22,065 nt of DNA from a virus: IMG/VR virus record IMGVR_UViG_3300033153_011402, positions 1-22,065 of that record. The stretch is one strand, 5' to 3'. The translations under genes were made by a program, and so were the position numbers. Within the stretch, counting starts at the first letter, position 1. Each line of letters starts with the position of its first letter. Positions 1 to 8,674 of this stretch are shown here, piece after piece. Below the pieces are notes generated by a model. The model had not been told where the DNA came from. It ran no database searches and was given only the letters and a program-made list of their open reading frames with translations.

Positions 1-82
1 ATCGATCTGTCCAGATTACCGATTCGAAGTTTTCAACGATACCAATACGTTCCAGATTAGTATTAAGCACATATATCTCCAT
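1..82 (-). CDS. Tail protein, N-terminal fragment (Gp37-like), cut by window edge
   Basis: An ATG at 82 follows the stop of the distal tail gene by two bases and has an AAGGAG ribosome binding site seven bases upstream. Only 27 codons are visible, beginning MEIYVLNTNLERIGIVENFE and continuing to WTDR. This opening resembles the start of the siphovirus ReqiPepy6 Gp37-like family of tail proteins, which follows the distal tail protein in many Gram-positive phages and is thought to belong to the baseplate hub. The position, directly after the distal tail gene, agrees. The rest lies outside the window, so the family call rests on a short stretch plus gene order. Confidence 0.6.
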   Translation of the reverse strand, partial: MEIYVLNTNLERIGIVENFESVIWTDR

Positions 83-84
83 GA

Positions 85-996
85 CTAAACTCCTTCGTAC
101 AACGTGCTGTGTATCACTTGGAATTGCAAATAACTTGCACCAACCTCAGCTGCGTATACAAAGACATTGTCACCAGGAGTTAACTCGAACCAATCGGAAT
201 CAACATCTAAACAACTTAAAATATTAACGTAGTTACCAGCTCGAAGTAAATATATAAACTTCTCGCCCTTTATCGTGGAAATGATTATGTCATCGCCTGC
301 AATAATAACATCTCCAGTTAAGGTTTCTAGTTTGTCTGTATCTATGGTCATCGATTCAGATGTTAATGCGTTATGAATCGTTACTCCTTCTACGGATCCA
401 ATAGCATGAATATAGATAAGGATGACAACATTAGCATCACCAGTATATATAATAGACTTTTCTTCATCAACTTCAATGATGCCAAATTCTATAGCCTTTA
501 CCGTAAGTGATTCATTAGAAAATGGAAATTCAAACTGTGAATCAACTCCACTAAATAAGGTCAAGGTTTGCGTGTTAGCATAGAAATATGCGTCCGGACA
601 CATTACTGAGATATATGTCGTTACGGCTTTACTAAAAATGTCTAGACTGTTTGATTCAACGTATCCATACGTGCGACAAGTTCTATGATCAGCTTCAATC
701 AATATGTCGATTCTCTTCTTTATAGGAAAATATGTATACGTATCATGTCGAAGTTCTTCTGCACTTTTAGTCGGAGTATCCAGCATCTGCAATGAAAATA
801 CAATGTTCCTAGATAGCACTCGTGCAGAATTATATAAAGCGCCATCCTTTGAAGCCAACTCAGTTGCGTTTATTGTAGCTGGATTTGGGCCTAGACCGTC
901 GATCCGTTTGATGAGGAACCCAGAAAGTTCTGGATTCCTCAACACCATTTCTACGGATTGACCCAATGGATTTGTAATTGTTATAGAATTAATCAT
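85..996 (-). CDS. Distal tail protein (Dit), siphovirus tail component
   Basis: This 303-residue protein is the likely distal tail protein, forming the ring that joins the end of the tail tube to the baseplate. The N-terminal part (about 1-145) has the family pattern: an opening on the theme SITITNPLGQSVEM, then GFLIKRIDGLGPNPATIN, a stretch with NSARVLSRNIVFSL, YFPIKKRI followed by TCRTYGYVESN, and CPDAYFYA near residue 135. The C-terminal half is a second beta-rich domain ending in a galectin-like strand pattern with FVYAAEVGA. The ATG lies in an ATGA overlap with the tape measure stop, with AAAGG ten bases upstream, so the two are probably translationally coupled. Position between tape measure and a Gp37-like gene is the usual one. 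Confidence 0.85.
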   Translation of the reverse strand: MINSITITNPLGQSVEMVLRNPELSGFLIKRIDGLGPNPATINATELASKDGALYNSARVLSRNIVFSLQMLDTPTKSAEELRHDTYTYFPIKKRIDILIEADHRTCRTYGYVESNSLDIFSKAVTTYISVMCPDAYFYANTQTLTLFSGVDSQFEFPFSNESLTVKAIEFGIIEVDEEKSIIYTGDANVVILIYIHAIGSVEGVTIHNALTSESMTIDTDKLETLTGDVIIAGDDIIISTIKGEKFIYLLRAGNYVNILSCLDVDSDWFELTPGDNVFVYAAEVGASYLQFQVIHSTLYEGV

Positions 997-3900
997 GTTT
1001 TCAAACCTTTCAGGGTCAATAATTGAATCCTTGTTTGTCTATAGATTTCTAAACGATCTAATGCTTTTGGTGAATTATTGATTTGTGTTAGACTAATTGC
1101 TGGTTCAGATGTTAACGGTTGTGTATCTTTAACCTCGCTACTAGCTGATGGTTTATCAAATCCTCGAGCAGCTACTTCAGCTTGTGCGGCGGATGCCGAC
1201 ATGTTTAGACCTATCTCAGGTGTCAATATGCCAGCAATATCCTTTTTACCCGTTTCAATCTCAGATAAATCAAGTACTGGACGAATCACCGGGGATAACG
1301 TATCATCTAATCCAAACACATCAAGGGCGCTGCCCATTGAATTATCAAACTCGTCCGTGACAGTTTTAGCTAGTTCTTTTATTACGGCTACTATACCTGG
1401 AATACCCTCTTTTATACCAACAGCTAACCCTGCATCGGTCATCAAACCAAAAGCTTTCGTTACTTTGGATGGTGATTCAATACCCAAAATAGATTTCATC
1501 ATATTCATGGCCTCAGATGCAAGCTGTCTTACAGCTTCAACCACTATACCAACGCCAGCAGTAATACCGTCCGCAAATCCTTGAATCATATTTGCTGCCA
1601 TGCTAGCTATAGCTATCATCAATTCGGGTAAATTTTCATCAAGTCCGTCCGATATACCATCAATAAATGCTATTGCCAGATCAAACGCCGAATCAATTAA
1701 AGCCGGAAGTCGTTCCTCAATCGCGATATGGATGCCGTCAAATAAATTGGTCATCAATACCATAGCACCTTCAAGCAGTATTGGGGCGTTTACAGATATC
1801 GCTTCCATGAAGGCCAGCAATATTTCAACGACAATTGCTACAATAGCTGGTATGTTATCACGAATTCCAGTAAGAAACTGCAATATAAGATCATAACCAG
1901 CCTGCAGTATTAAAGGATATAACGTAACTATGGTGTCCAACATTGTAGTTACAAATAATGATATAGCACTCATAAGCGGCGGAATAATCTCAACTACCGC
2001 CTCTAATATACCAACAAACAATGCTTTGATAACGTCAATCAGTATTGGTATAGCTTCAACTAAGGTCTTTAATAAAACCAATAACGCTAAACCAATTTGT
2101 TCCTGAATCATCGGTAGAAGACCAGCCACAGTAGTTATAAGCAGCGCTAATGTAGCTATACCCGCGGTTCCTCCTGCAGCTATGGCCGTTAAACCCACAG
2201 CAAATAACATCATACCAGCGCCAACAGCTAATGCCGCCACGCCAAATAAGAACATCGCCGCAGATAGACCTAATAAAACTGGAATAACTGGACCCATAAC
2301 CAACCCTGCGATACCTAGAACTACCAATACTCCTACCAAAGCTAATAAAGCCAAACCAATTTCTTCAAGGGACATTGAACCAAGCGTTTTCAATGCTGGT
2401 GCCAATAATGCTATCGCTCCTGCGGCAATTAATAATGCCGCACTTCCTGCAATTGTACCAGACATTAAATATAACCCTACGGCTAGAATAACCAAGGACC
2501 CAGCTAAAGTAGCTAACCCACGTCCTATCTCATCCCAACTCATACTTCCCATTTGGGCCAGAGCTTGACCTAATATAACCAAAGCTGCAGAAACACCAAT
2601 AAGAGCCGCGCTCTTAACTAGCATATCAGCAGGCATAAGATACATAGCTGCGATTAAGACCGTTAACGCTCCGCCAATTCCAATCAAACCTCTTTTAATT
2701 TCTTCAAGAGATAAAGACCCCATGGCAGTCATAGCTATAGCTAAGAGATTAACGGCTCCAGCCATAATACCTAAACCAACTGCAGTTACAATAACCTTCT
2801 TAGCACTACCCGTAATATTTACAAAAGCAGAGAGTTCAGCTAATAATATCCCTATGGCAATAAGACCTTTCTCAATAACTGAAGCATCTAAATTACCTAA
2901 CTTCTCAACCGCTATAGCTAGAATATTTAAAGCTATAGCCAATAAACCAACACCAATGGCCGTACTTATAACGCGTTTGCCACCACCCATTAACTGTAGA
3001 AAGGCTATGATTCCGGCAATAAGAATACCTATACCAACTAAGCCCTGCTCCATTTTATCGGGGTCCATATCCGCAACTTGTTTTACGGCCAACACTAAAA
3101 TATTAATACCAATCGAAAAGGCTATAAGTCCAACTGCGCCTTTAATCATTGAGCCACTACCACTAGATAACGTCTTCGCTGTGATGACTAGCATTGCAGC
3201 TAAAGCGCCAACTCCAACCAACCCTCGAGTTAAAGCGTCCCACTCAAGTTTAGCTAATATAGATACAGCAACTGCCAACAAAAGAACAGCAACCGACATA
3301 GCTAGTACACCAATAACAACTGTAGTCATTGTGCCAATACCAGCTGAAACTTTACTAAATAAACCCATAGCCGTTACTAATTCGGCAAACAATATAGATA
3401 TTGCAGTTATCGCTTGTGTTAATTTTGCTGAATCAATAAGAGACAATGCTACAATAGATATAGTCAATAAGGCCAGTGCACCTGCAAGTTTTAATAGTGT
3501 CTCTGCTTTTAAATTCTGTTGCCAAGCCTGAAGAGAGTCCCCAACTTCCTCTACAATATCAGCTACTCCTTCGAAAATATCCGCACCACCATCTACAAAC
3601 CGTTTCATTCCCAACACTAACGCAGCTAAAAGCCCACTATTAAATACATCGACTATACTATTAAATTCTAAATCTCGAATATGTTCCGCGATAAAGCCGC
3701 CAATAGATCCAATAGCATCACCTACACTTGCGCCTAATTCCCAAAATCCAGGTGCGAGTTTGGCCACCATGTCCATGATTCCGCCAAAAACAGATTTCAA
3801 AAGATCTCTCAACGCCGTAAAAGGCTCGAATCTTATGGCCATCTTTTCGCCTAAACCATCAAACATACTAAAATCAACACCACTAAAAGAGTCAAACCAC

Positions 3901-5546
3901 GTGCCAATCATAGCAATGGCTGGTGCAAAAGCTTCCAAAACTGACGATCCAAACGACTTTACTTTATTAATTATAGAAGCAAATTGAGACTTTGCACTCA
4001 GTAAATATCCACCCAATGTGCCTATAGCCCGTCCGAAGAAATCTGTTTCTTTTATAGAGTCTCTTAAATTTACTAAGAAATCGCCTATTCCGGCTGTGAA
4101 ATTCAATATAGAGTCTAACGATGGAACAAAGGGCTTTATTGCATCCCAAACCACCTTGGCTAGAACCTTAAAGGCTTCAAGACCAATATCGACAAGGGCA
4201 AATAATCCCTTGAACGTCCGCTTTAATTTATCAGCAGCAGGTCCACTTAATACTAAATTATCAGCTAATTTTCGTATATGATAAGCTATTTCAATCAACT
4301 GTCTGGCAGTTACTGGCGGAAATATCTCTTTAAATGCCTCTTTTATTGGATCCATAACGCTTAATAGAAACTTAAATGCTATAGCAATAGATTCAATAGT
4401 AAGTCTGCGACCACCCTCATCGTGCCATTCCTGAAGTACCGCGTTTCTTGCATCTGCTGACGCACCAATTAAGCCGCTAAGAGTATCACTTATGTTAGTA
4501 AATAAGATCTTAGCTTCATCGAAATCGCCAAGTACTAACTCCCAACTTCTAGTCCAACCAGACTGAGCTGATTCTTTCAACACATCAATAAGTTGGGTAT
4601 AAGTCTTTACCTTTGTTGCTGCATCTAAAGCAGTTTTTCCCATCTTCTGTATCGCAGCAGTTTCCTCGGCAGTATAGCCCATATTTAATAATTCGGCGTC
4701 AGTTAAGTCGCCAGTGAATTTAGCTAATGAATCAAGCAGAATTTCTTTAGTTAACCATCCCTTTTGCAATGAATTTCTAAATCCGTTCTCTTGCTCCATA
4801 ATATCATCAATAGCTACACCATGAACTCGAGCTGAATCCTTCAATGCTTTCTGGAATACTTCACCACCCATACCAGCATTGACCACAGAATTCCAGTCCA
4901 TTAAACGAACGGTTCCTGTAGATATAGCCTGTGATAACTGATACATAGCCGTGGAAGCTTGTTGTGAGTTTGAACCAGATACAGCCGCTAAGTTGGCAAT
5001 ACCTTTAATGCCTTCAACCGATGTATCTAGATCTATACCAGCAGCTGTAAATGTACCGATATTTCTCGTCATCTCAGTAAAGTTATAAATCGTTAAATCT
5101 GCATACTCATTCAATTCAGCTAACGCGTCCTTAACTTGTTCCAGGGTTGTTCCTTTTGCGTCCGTATTAGCTAAAATAGTTTGAATAGCATTAATTTGAG
5201 TTTCATATTCGGCCATACCAGATTTAATCGCTGCTAAACCCGTGACATTTTCAAATATCTGCTTCCCCATGTTAATTAAAGCGCCGGTGATTTTTCGTAC
5301 TGCCTCGAATCCTATAATACCTAATACAGAAAATCGGGAACCTAAAAGAGAAACTCCAGAAGCAAGACTGCCAAAAGGCATACTAGCTGCAGCTCGACCT
5401 AAATTAAATAAACCTCTAGAGGCACCATCAAAATTTAATCCACGTTTAAGGACATCTAAGGACTTAGTTGATGTACCAACTCCTTTTTCGAATTGAGCAT
5501 TATTGAACTCCATATCAACAATACGCTTGTCTATGCTTCTAGTCAT
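993..5546 (-). CDS. Tail tape measure protein
   Basis: At 1517 residues this is the longest gene and sets tail length; a rule of thumb of about 0.15 nm per residue gives a tail near 230 nm (inference). The N terminus (1-60) has the usual tape measure pattern, with VDMEFNNAQFEKGV and SLDVLKRGLNFDGA. Residues 100-330 form the alpha-helical conserved region. Residues about 680-1250 are strongly hydrophobic and contain seven degenerate repeats of 56-63 residues. Near 1356 there is GIESPSKVTKAFGLM, a typical C-terminal element, and the last 30 residues contain NNSPKALDRLEIYRQTR, seen at the end of many tape measures. An AAGGAGG site precedes ATG 5546, and start and stop overlap the neighbours by ATGA on both sides. 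Confidence 0.95.
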   Translation of the reverse strand: MTRSIDKRIVDMEFNNAQFEKGVGTSTKSLDVLKRGLNFDGASRGLFNLGRAAASMPFGSLASGVSLLGSRFSVLGIIGFEAVRKITGALINMGKQIFENVTGLAAIKSGMAEYETQINAIQTILANTDAKGTTLEQVKDALAELNEYADLTIYNFTEMTRNIGTFTAAGIDLDTSVEGIKGIANLAAVSGSNSQQASTAMYQLSQAISTGTVRLMDWNSVVNAGMGGEVFQKALKDSARVHGVAIDDIMEQENGFRNSLQKGWLTKEILLDSLAKFTGDLTDAELLNMGYTAEETAAIQKMGKTALDAATKVKTYTQLIDVLKESAQSGWTRSWELVLGDFDEAKILFTNISDTLSGLIGASADARNAVLQEWHDEGGRRLTIESIAIAFKFLLSVMDPIKEAFKEIFPPVTARQLIEIAYHIRKLADNLVLSGPAADKLKRTFKGLFALVDIGLEAFKVLAKVVWDAIKPFVPSLDSILNFTAGIGDFLVNLRDSIKETDFFGRAIGTLGGYLLSAKSQFASIINKVKSFGSSVLEAFAPAIAMIGTWFDSFSGVDFSMFDGLGEKMAIRFEPFTALRDLLKSVFGGIMDMVAKLAPGFWELGASVGDAIGSIGGFIAEHIRDLEFNSIVDVFNSGLLAALVLGMKRFVDGGADIFEGVADIVEEVGDSLQAWQQNLKAETLLKLAGALALLTISIVALSLIDSAKLTQAITAISILFAELVTAMGLFSKVSAGIGTMTTVVIGVLAMSVAVLLLAVAVSILAKLEWDALTRGLVGVGALAAMLVITAKTLSSGSGSMIKGAVGLIAFSIGINILVLAVKQVADMDPDKMEQGLVGIGILIAGIIAFLQLMGGGKRVISTAIGVGLLAIALNILAIAVEKLGNLDASVIEKGLIAIGILLAELSAFVNITGSAKKVIVTAVGLGIMAGAVNLLAIAMTAMGSLSLEEIKRGLIGIGGALTVLIAAMYLMPADMLVKSAALIGVSAALVILGQALAQMGSMSWDEIGRGLATLAGSLVILAVGLYLMSGTIAGSAALLIAAGAIALLAPALKTLGSMSLEEIGLALLALVGVLVVLGIAGLVMGPVIPVLLGLSAAMFLFGVAALAVGAGMMLFAVGLTAIAAGGTAGIATLALLITTVAGLLPMIQEQIGLALLVLLKTLVEAIPILIDVIKALFVGILEAVVEIIPPLMSAISLFVTTMLDTIVTLYPLILQAGYDLILQFLTGIRDNIPAIVAIVVEILLAFMEAISVNAPILLEGAMVLMTNLFDGIHIAIEERLPALIDSAFDLAIAFIDGISDGLDENLPELMIAIASMAANMIQGFADGITAGVGIVVEAVRQLASEAMNMMKSILGIESPSKVTKAFGLMTDAGLAVGIKEGIPGIVAVIKELAKTVTDEFDNSMGSALDVFGLDDTLSPVIRPVLDLSEIETGKKDIAGILTPEIGLNMSASAAQAEVAARGFDKPSASSEVKDTQPLTSEPAISLTQINNSPKALDRLEIYRQTRIQLLTLKGLKT
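2307..3437 (-). repeat. Seven degenerate hydrophobic repeats within the tape measure
   Basis: Residues 704-1080 of the tape measure carry seven related units starting near 704, 767, 827, 886, 945, 1002 and 1058. Each has a short polar cap (for example MDPDKMEQGL, LSLEEIKRGL, MSWDEIGRGL) followed by a long run of A, L, I, V and G. Spacing shrinks from 63 to 56 residues along the series. The units are similar at protein level only, which suggests old duplications. Confidence 0.75.
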
Positions 5547-5923
5547 TTAGTTACCTCCTTCCACGCTTTTTCAGCTATCTGATCAAATATAGGTCTAATT
5601 GCAGGATTAATAAAATCTCGACCTTGAACGTATCCACCACCCTTAGTGGCATGCCCATATTGTAATAATATAACAATGGGTACACCACCCTCGATACTAC
5701 TATTTGTCCATGAGATGATATACCCTTTAGAATCTGAAGAAATTTCATAGGCCCATGCCATAGCTGTCGCTCCAGTGTCAACCGGTGTAACAGCAGCTAA
5801 AGCACTTACGCCCATCTGGGCATACTGAAGTAATATAGCGTTTATTTTAGCAGATACTGTTCTAGCGTTACGAAAAAATCGTTCTGTATTTCTAAAACTT
5901 CCTCGATGAGTAAATTTAATCAT
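5543..5923 (-). CDS. HK97 gp10-like tail/neck completion protein
   Basis: The 126-residue product looks like the HK97 gp10-like family of minor head-tail joining proteins. Visible pattern: a basic N terminus (MIKFTHRGSFRNTERFF), a helix to about residue 45, then TPVDTGATAMAWAYEI, a beta section with ISWTNSS, ILLQYGHATKGGGYVQGRDF, and the C-terminal INPAIRPIFDQIAEKAWKEV. TPVDTG and the closing helix are family hallmarks. The gene sits just before the tape measure and its TGA overlaps the tape measure ATG. In many phages the homologue lies between head closure and tail terminator, so its place here is shifted. I chose the ATG at 5923; no strong ribosome binding site is obvious and it follows the previous stop by 15 bases. 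Confidence 0.8.
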   Translation of the reverse strand: MIKFTHRGSFRNTERFFRNARTVSAKINAILLQYAQMGVSALAAVTPVDTGATAMAWAYEISSDSKGYIISWTNSSIEGGVPIVILLQYGHATKGGGYVQGRDFINPAIRPIFDQIAEKAWKEVTK

Positions 5924-5938
5924 AGACGCTCCTAACGG

Positions 5939-6934
5939 TTAATCTCTATCTACGCACCAGTGGTAAATCGCTTCAACCATTTGATCCATGGTCTTCTCTA
6001 CCATTCGTCCTTTACACCAATTGTAAATATGATCCATCATCTCTTCTAGAGATACTTCTTCCTCTGGTGGCTCTTCTGGCTCTTCCGACTTATAAAAATC
6101 TTTACCTTCCATTATAGCCGTCCAAATTTCATCAATTGATACGGCATGATACATTGACCACCAAGCAATTCCTGAAGCACCTAATAACCAGGATATACTT
6201 TCAATTTCTTTCATCTCCTCATAATCAACAGTATCACCTTCACCATTATATGCGCGAGCGCCCATCACAATTGGCTTATCTGTAATATCTCTCCACTGCT
6301 GCCAGGTCTGTTCAAATAACTGAGTGTATGAGGATGCGTATGGTAATCGATTATAGGCCATAGGAATACCGAAATCGGCATTACCATATTGTGGTGCCAT
6401 TGCAGCCCACAATACACTTTTTGGATGCCATGTAGATGACTTTATAGGGTCCTGATATCTTGCCCACCAACACCAGCCAATCAAACTTCCACGATTAGCT
6501 CGTTCTCGACAAGCTTGAAGCATCTTTACAGTTCGAGTGTCGGATGCTGGAGCATCATCCCAAGACTGTTCCGCATCAAATATAACCCCTTCCAGATCAA
6601 ATTCATTTACCAGATTGGCCGCCAAACTACCTAAATGTACTGGATCATCCTCTTTATATACAGCAGCACAAACGTACACATTGATACCAACGTCTGGAAG
6701 CATTTTAGCTAACCGCGTGTTTAGCTCGTAGTGTTTCCATCGCTGAAAATGTGTGCTATGCAAAATAACAGTTTCAATCCCAGCATTTTGAAGTTTAGCG
6801 ATAATTTCATGTACGGCGTCTTCAATAGACATCGATGTGACCTGAGGAAGATCTAAAGCCATTTGAATAGCACCATTATTAATTTCCCAAACAAATAACG
6901 TCTTTCCAGGAATTTTATACTGTCTTTCCGTCAT
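5939..6934 (-). CDS. TIM-barrel glycoside-hydrolase-like tail protein
   Basis: I place the start at ATG 6934 (331 residues, MTERQYKIPG...), just past the stop of the preceding gene and with AGGTG a few bases upstream. A longer form would begin at a GTG at 6988, inside that gene, with no ribosome binding site. Residues about 10-280 read as an alternating beta/alpha barrel: LFVWEINNG, a helix, VILHSTHF, INVYVCAAVY, GVIFDAEQSW (D120 and E122 as candidate acidic catalytic residues), LIGWCWWARY, FGIPMAYNR, PIVMGARAY, and ASGIAWWSMYH near the end. Such strands are typical of putative glycoside hydrolases. An E/P-rich linker (about 283-294) leads to two copies of a 16-residue motif ending IYxWCxxR. 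It may cut cell wall or surface glycan as part of the tail; substrate and activity are unknown. Its place between chaperones and tape measure is unusual. Confidence 0.6.
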   Translation of the reverse strand: MTERQYKIPGKTLFVWEINNGAIQMALDLPQVTSMSIEDAVHEIIAKLQNAGIETVILHSTHFQRWKHYELNTRLAKMLPDVGINVYVCAAVYKEDDPVHLGSLAANLVNEFDLEGVIFDAEQSWDDAPASDTRTVKMLQACRERANRGSLIGWCWWARYQDPIKSSTWHPKSVLWAAMAPQYGNADFGIPMAYNRLPYASSYTQLFEQTWQQWRDITDKPIVMGARAYNGEGDTVDYEEMKEIESISWLLGASGIAWWSMYHAVSIDEIWTAIMEGKDFYKSEEPEEPPEEEVSLEEMMDHIYNWCKGRMVEKTMDQMVEAIYHWCVDRD

Positions 6935-6941
6935 ACAACAC

Positions 6942-7484
6942 CTAGCCTTTCGTATTATACTTCGCTCTTCTTGCAGCATTAAGTTCACGATTACGTTTAT
7001 GCATTTCAGCCTTGGTCATCTTTTTTGGTGGTTGATTCTGAATATTACATACATTAATCAATGTAAGCAACCGATTTAAATGCCATTTTTGACATTCAAA
7101 TGGAATATTTAAAACTACCATCCAAGAATATATAACCTCAGATGTAATTATTCTATTATTAGTAACTTTATTATGTCGATCGGAAAAGGTAGTGGCTGTC
7201 ATTGGCGCTTCAATATAGTCCGTTACACAATTTAATAATTCCCTAGTAACTCCTTCATATACACGTACCGGAATGTTTTGTGTTAAAGTCATATACCGAA
7301 TATAATCAATAGTTTCGATAACGGTCTTCCCACTTTTTGTAAGAAACGGTTTATGCCATTTAGCTTCCCATTTCGATAAAGAGACTAAAGAATGCTCAAG
7401 AGTGAGAGAATATGATTTAATATTAAAAAACTCACTTGTCGTCTCATCATAATATTCTTTTGAAGGGATGACTATCTTAAGCAT
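6942..7484 (-). CDS. Second tail assembly chaperone-type protein
   Basis: A 180-residue protein of a family I know from Gram-positive siphophages, always just after the first tail chaperone. Visible signs are the opening MLKIVIPSKEYYDETTSEFF, the block LEHSLVSLSKWEAKWHKPFL, the C-terminal block SWMVVLNIPFECQKWHLNRL, and a basic tail ending RNRELNAARRAKYNTKG. By position it fills the place of the gpGT-like extension that in other phages is made by frameshifting. Here it has its own ATG with GGAGG seven bases upstream, and I see no slippery sequence at the end of the previous gene, so it is probably translated independently. The role in guiding tail tube assembly on the tape measure is inferred from position and family. 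Confidence 0.65.
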   Translation of the reverse strand: MLKIVIPSKEYYDETTSEFFNIKSYSLTLEHSLVSLSKWEAKWHKPFLTKSGKTVIETIDYIRYMTLTQNIPVRVYEGVTRELLNCVTDYIEAPMTATTFSDRHNKVTNNRIITSEVIYSWMVVLNIPFECQKWHLNRLLTLINVCNIQNQPPKKMTKAEMHKRNRELNAARRAKYNTKG

Positions 7485-7503
7485 CTTTAGCCTCCAGAAA
7501 TAA

Positions 7504-7881
7504 CTAATTCAAGTTCGGTTTCAAGTCCTTCGGAAGAATACCGTTCACAAACGCTGCAGCAGCATTATCACTATCAAGTAATTCCATAAATAACTCGGAA
7601 TAAGCCCCAGTCTGTATAAAAGCCGTTGAGAGATCTTCACTTTTAACGAAGCGTTTTCCGTCTCCAGTTTTCTCTCCATACGCTCTCGTGATTAACTCTT
7701 TGAAAAGCGTAAACAACTTTGTATTATCCTGCTCAGCGACAACTTTCTCAATAAATGCAGTTAAACCGCCGGTCATAGATAATTCCCATTCGGCGAGTTC
7801 AGCTTTTGAAAGGTTGAAATAAAAATCTTCAGTCCTCTCATTGTCTTTATAGTCAACGTACGTAATAGTCTTTTTTAACAT
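7504..7881 (-). CDS. Tail assembly chaperone (gpG-like)
   Basis: The 125-residue product has the usual size and order for the first tail assembly chaperone, lying between tail tube and tape measure. The N terminus, KTITYVDYKDNERTEDFYFN, followed by LSKAELAEWELSMTGGLTAF, is typical of the family, as is the middle block with LITRAYGEKTGDGKRF and the C-terminal part ending FVNGILPKDL. It is expected to bind the tape measure protein and recruit tail tube subunits without being part of the virion. ATG 7881 follows AAAAGGAG with good spacing. A hairpin lies in the 116-base gap upstream and may lower its expression relative to the tail tube gene. Confidence 0.75.
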   Translation of the reverse strand: MLKKTITYVDYKDNERTEDFYFNLSKAELAEWELSMTGGLTAFIEKVVAEQDNTKLFTLFKELITRAYGEKTGDGKRFVKSEDLSTAFIQTGAYSELFMELLDSDNAAAAFVNGILPKDLKPNLN

Positions 7882-7908
7882 TATAAATCTCCTTTTAAGA
7901 TAAAGTGT

Positions 7909-7941
7909 GAGGAGCCCCCTCCAAACGGCAGAGGACTCCTC
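7909..7941 (-). terminator. Hairpin between tail tube and chaperone genes, possible attenuator
   Basis: GAGGAG at 7909-7914 pairs with CTCCTC at 7936-7941, and an inner CCTC/GAGG (7918-7921 with 7931-7934) can extend the stem across a small asymmetric bulge, leaving a 9-base loop. On the transcribed strand it is followed only by a weakly T-rich stretch, not a clear T run. It may be a leaky terminator or an RNA processing/stability structure that separates high tail tube expression from low chaperone and tape measure expression. Confidence 0.45.
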
Positions 7942-7997
7942 TATTCAATTGTACCCGATTAACCTAACCTATCTCTATACATCACCAGATATATATC

Positions 7998-8663
7998 TTA
8001 CGGCGGGGTCAATAACGCTATTACCTCATCGGGGGTAGGTAAAGTAGGATCTGTTGGGTCATCCGTACCCCACAGTTCGGCCTCAAGTAAGGCCAACTCT
8101 TGCGCAGCTGGAGTATTCGAATCAACGACCAACAGCGACATAGGTTTAAACCCTGTGATCAAAGCCGGAATACTGGATACTTCCCAGCTGAATGTGATTG
8201 CTTCAGGGCTTTCATTGATTGTGCTATAAGCTTTCTCACTAGGTGCGGCGGTCAAACCGTACAACATGTGCAATTTATAGCCAAAATCATTACCATCAAC
8301 CGCATTACCATAAACAGTGCGATAACTCAAACCGAACTGAACACGCGTTTGCTGTCCAACCAACAACCCAGGTGCAGCGGCTACAACGAGCGAACCGTCG
8401 CAAGCCATGAACTCATCCGGGAAGGTAAATGCTTCTATGGTTGCAGCTAATTCTTCTGCGGAAATCAAATTCAAATACTTAATATTGTCTGCGTAATGGG
8501 GCTGGGGCTCCGCTCCTGATGGGCTCTCGTTAATACTTACAATACCATTCCAAGCAACACCAAGAGGATATTCGCCAGCACCATCCATAGGATATAGAAC
8601 ACACCGATCAATACCGGTTTCAAATGTTCTTGCAGCTAAAACATCCCAAACTAATAAAGCCAT
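7998..8663 (-). CDS. Major tail tube protein
   Basis: The 221-residue protein has the size and position of the major tail tube subunit, the protein that stacks in rings to form the tail. It begins MALLVWDVLAARTFETGIDR and continues with VLYPMDGAGEYPLGVAWNGI; the middle holds LNLISAEELAATIEAFTFPD and FGLSYRTVYGNAVDG; near 165 there is ITGFKPMSLLVVDS. The end has ALLEAELWGTDD and the proline-rich LPTPDEVIALLTPP, a tail seen in this family of Firmicutes phage tube proteins. ATG 8663 follows AAGGAG. It lies directly after the tail terminator and is followed by the hairpin and chaperone, as expected. Confidence 0.85.
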   Translation of the reverse strand: MALLVWDVLAARTFETGIDRCVLYPMDGAGEYPLGVAWNGIVSINESPSGAEPQPHYADNIKYLNLISAEELAATIEAFTFPDEFMACDGSLVVAAAPGLLVGQQTRVQFGLSYRTVYGNAVDGNDFGYKLHMLYGLTAAPSEKAYSTINESPEAITFSWEVSSIPALITGFKPMSLLVVDSNTPAAQELALLEAELWGTDDPTDPTLPTPDEVIALLTPP

Positions 8664-8674
8664 ATTTTAACTCC

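Noticed and set aside
6935-6988. Longer GTG-started form of the glycosidase-like protein
   Set aside because: It would overlap the preceding gene by 47 bases without a ribosome binding site; ATG 6934 has one and falls just after the stop.
7485-7520. Programmed frameshift joining the two tail chaperone frames
   Set aside because: No canonical slippery heptamer is visible near the end of the first gene, and the second has its own ATG with GGAGG at good spacing.
7882-7997. Promoter in the 116-base gap
   Set aside because: I see AT-rich stretches but no convincing -35/-10 pair on the minus strand.
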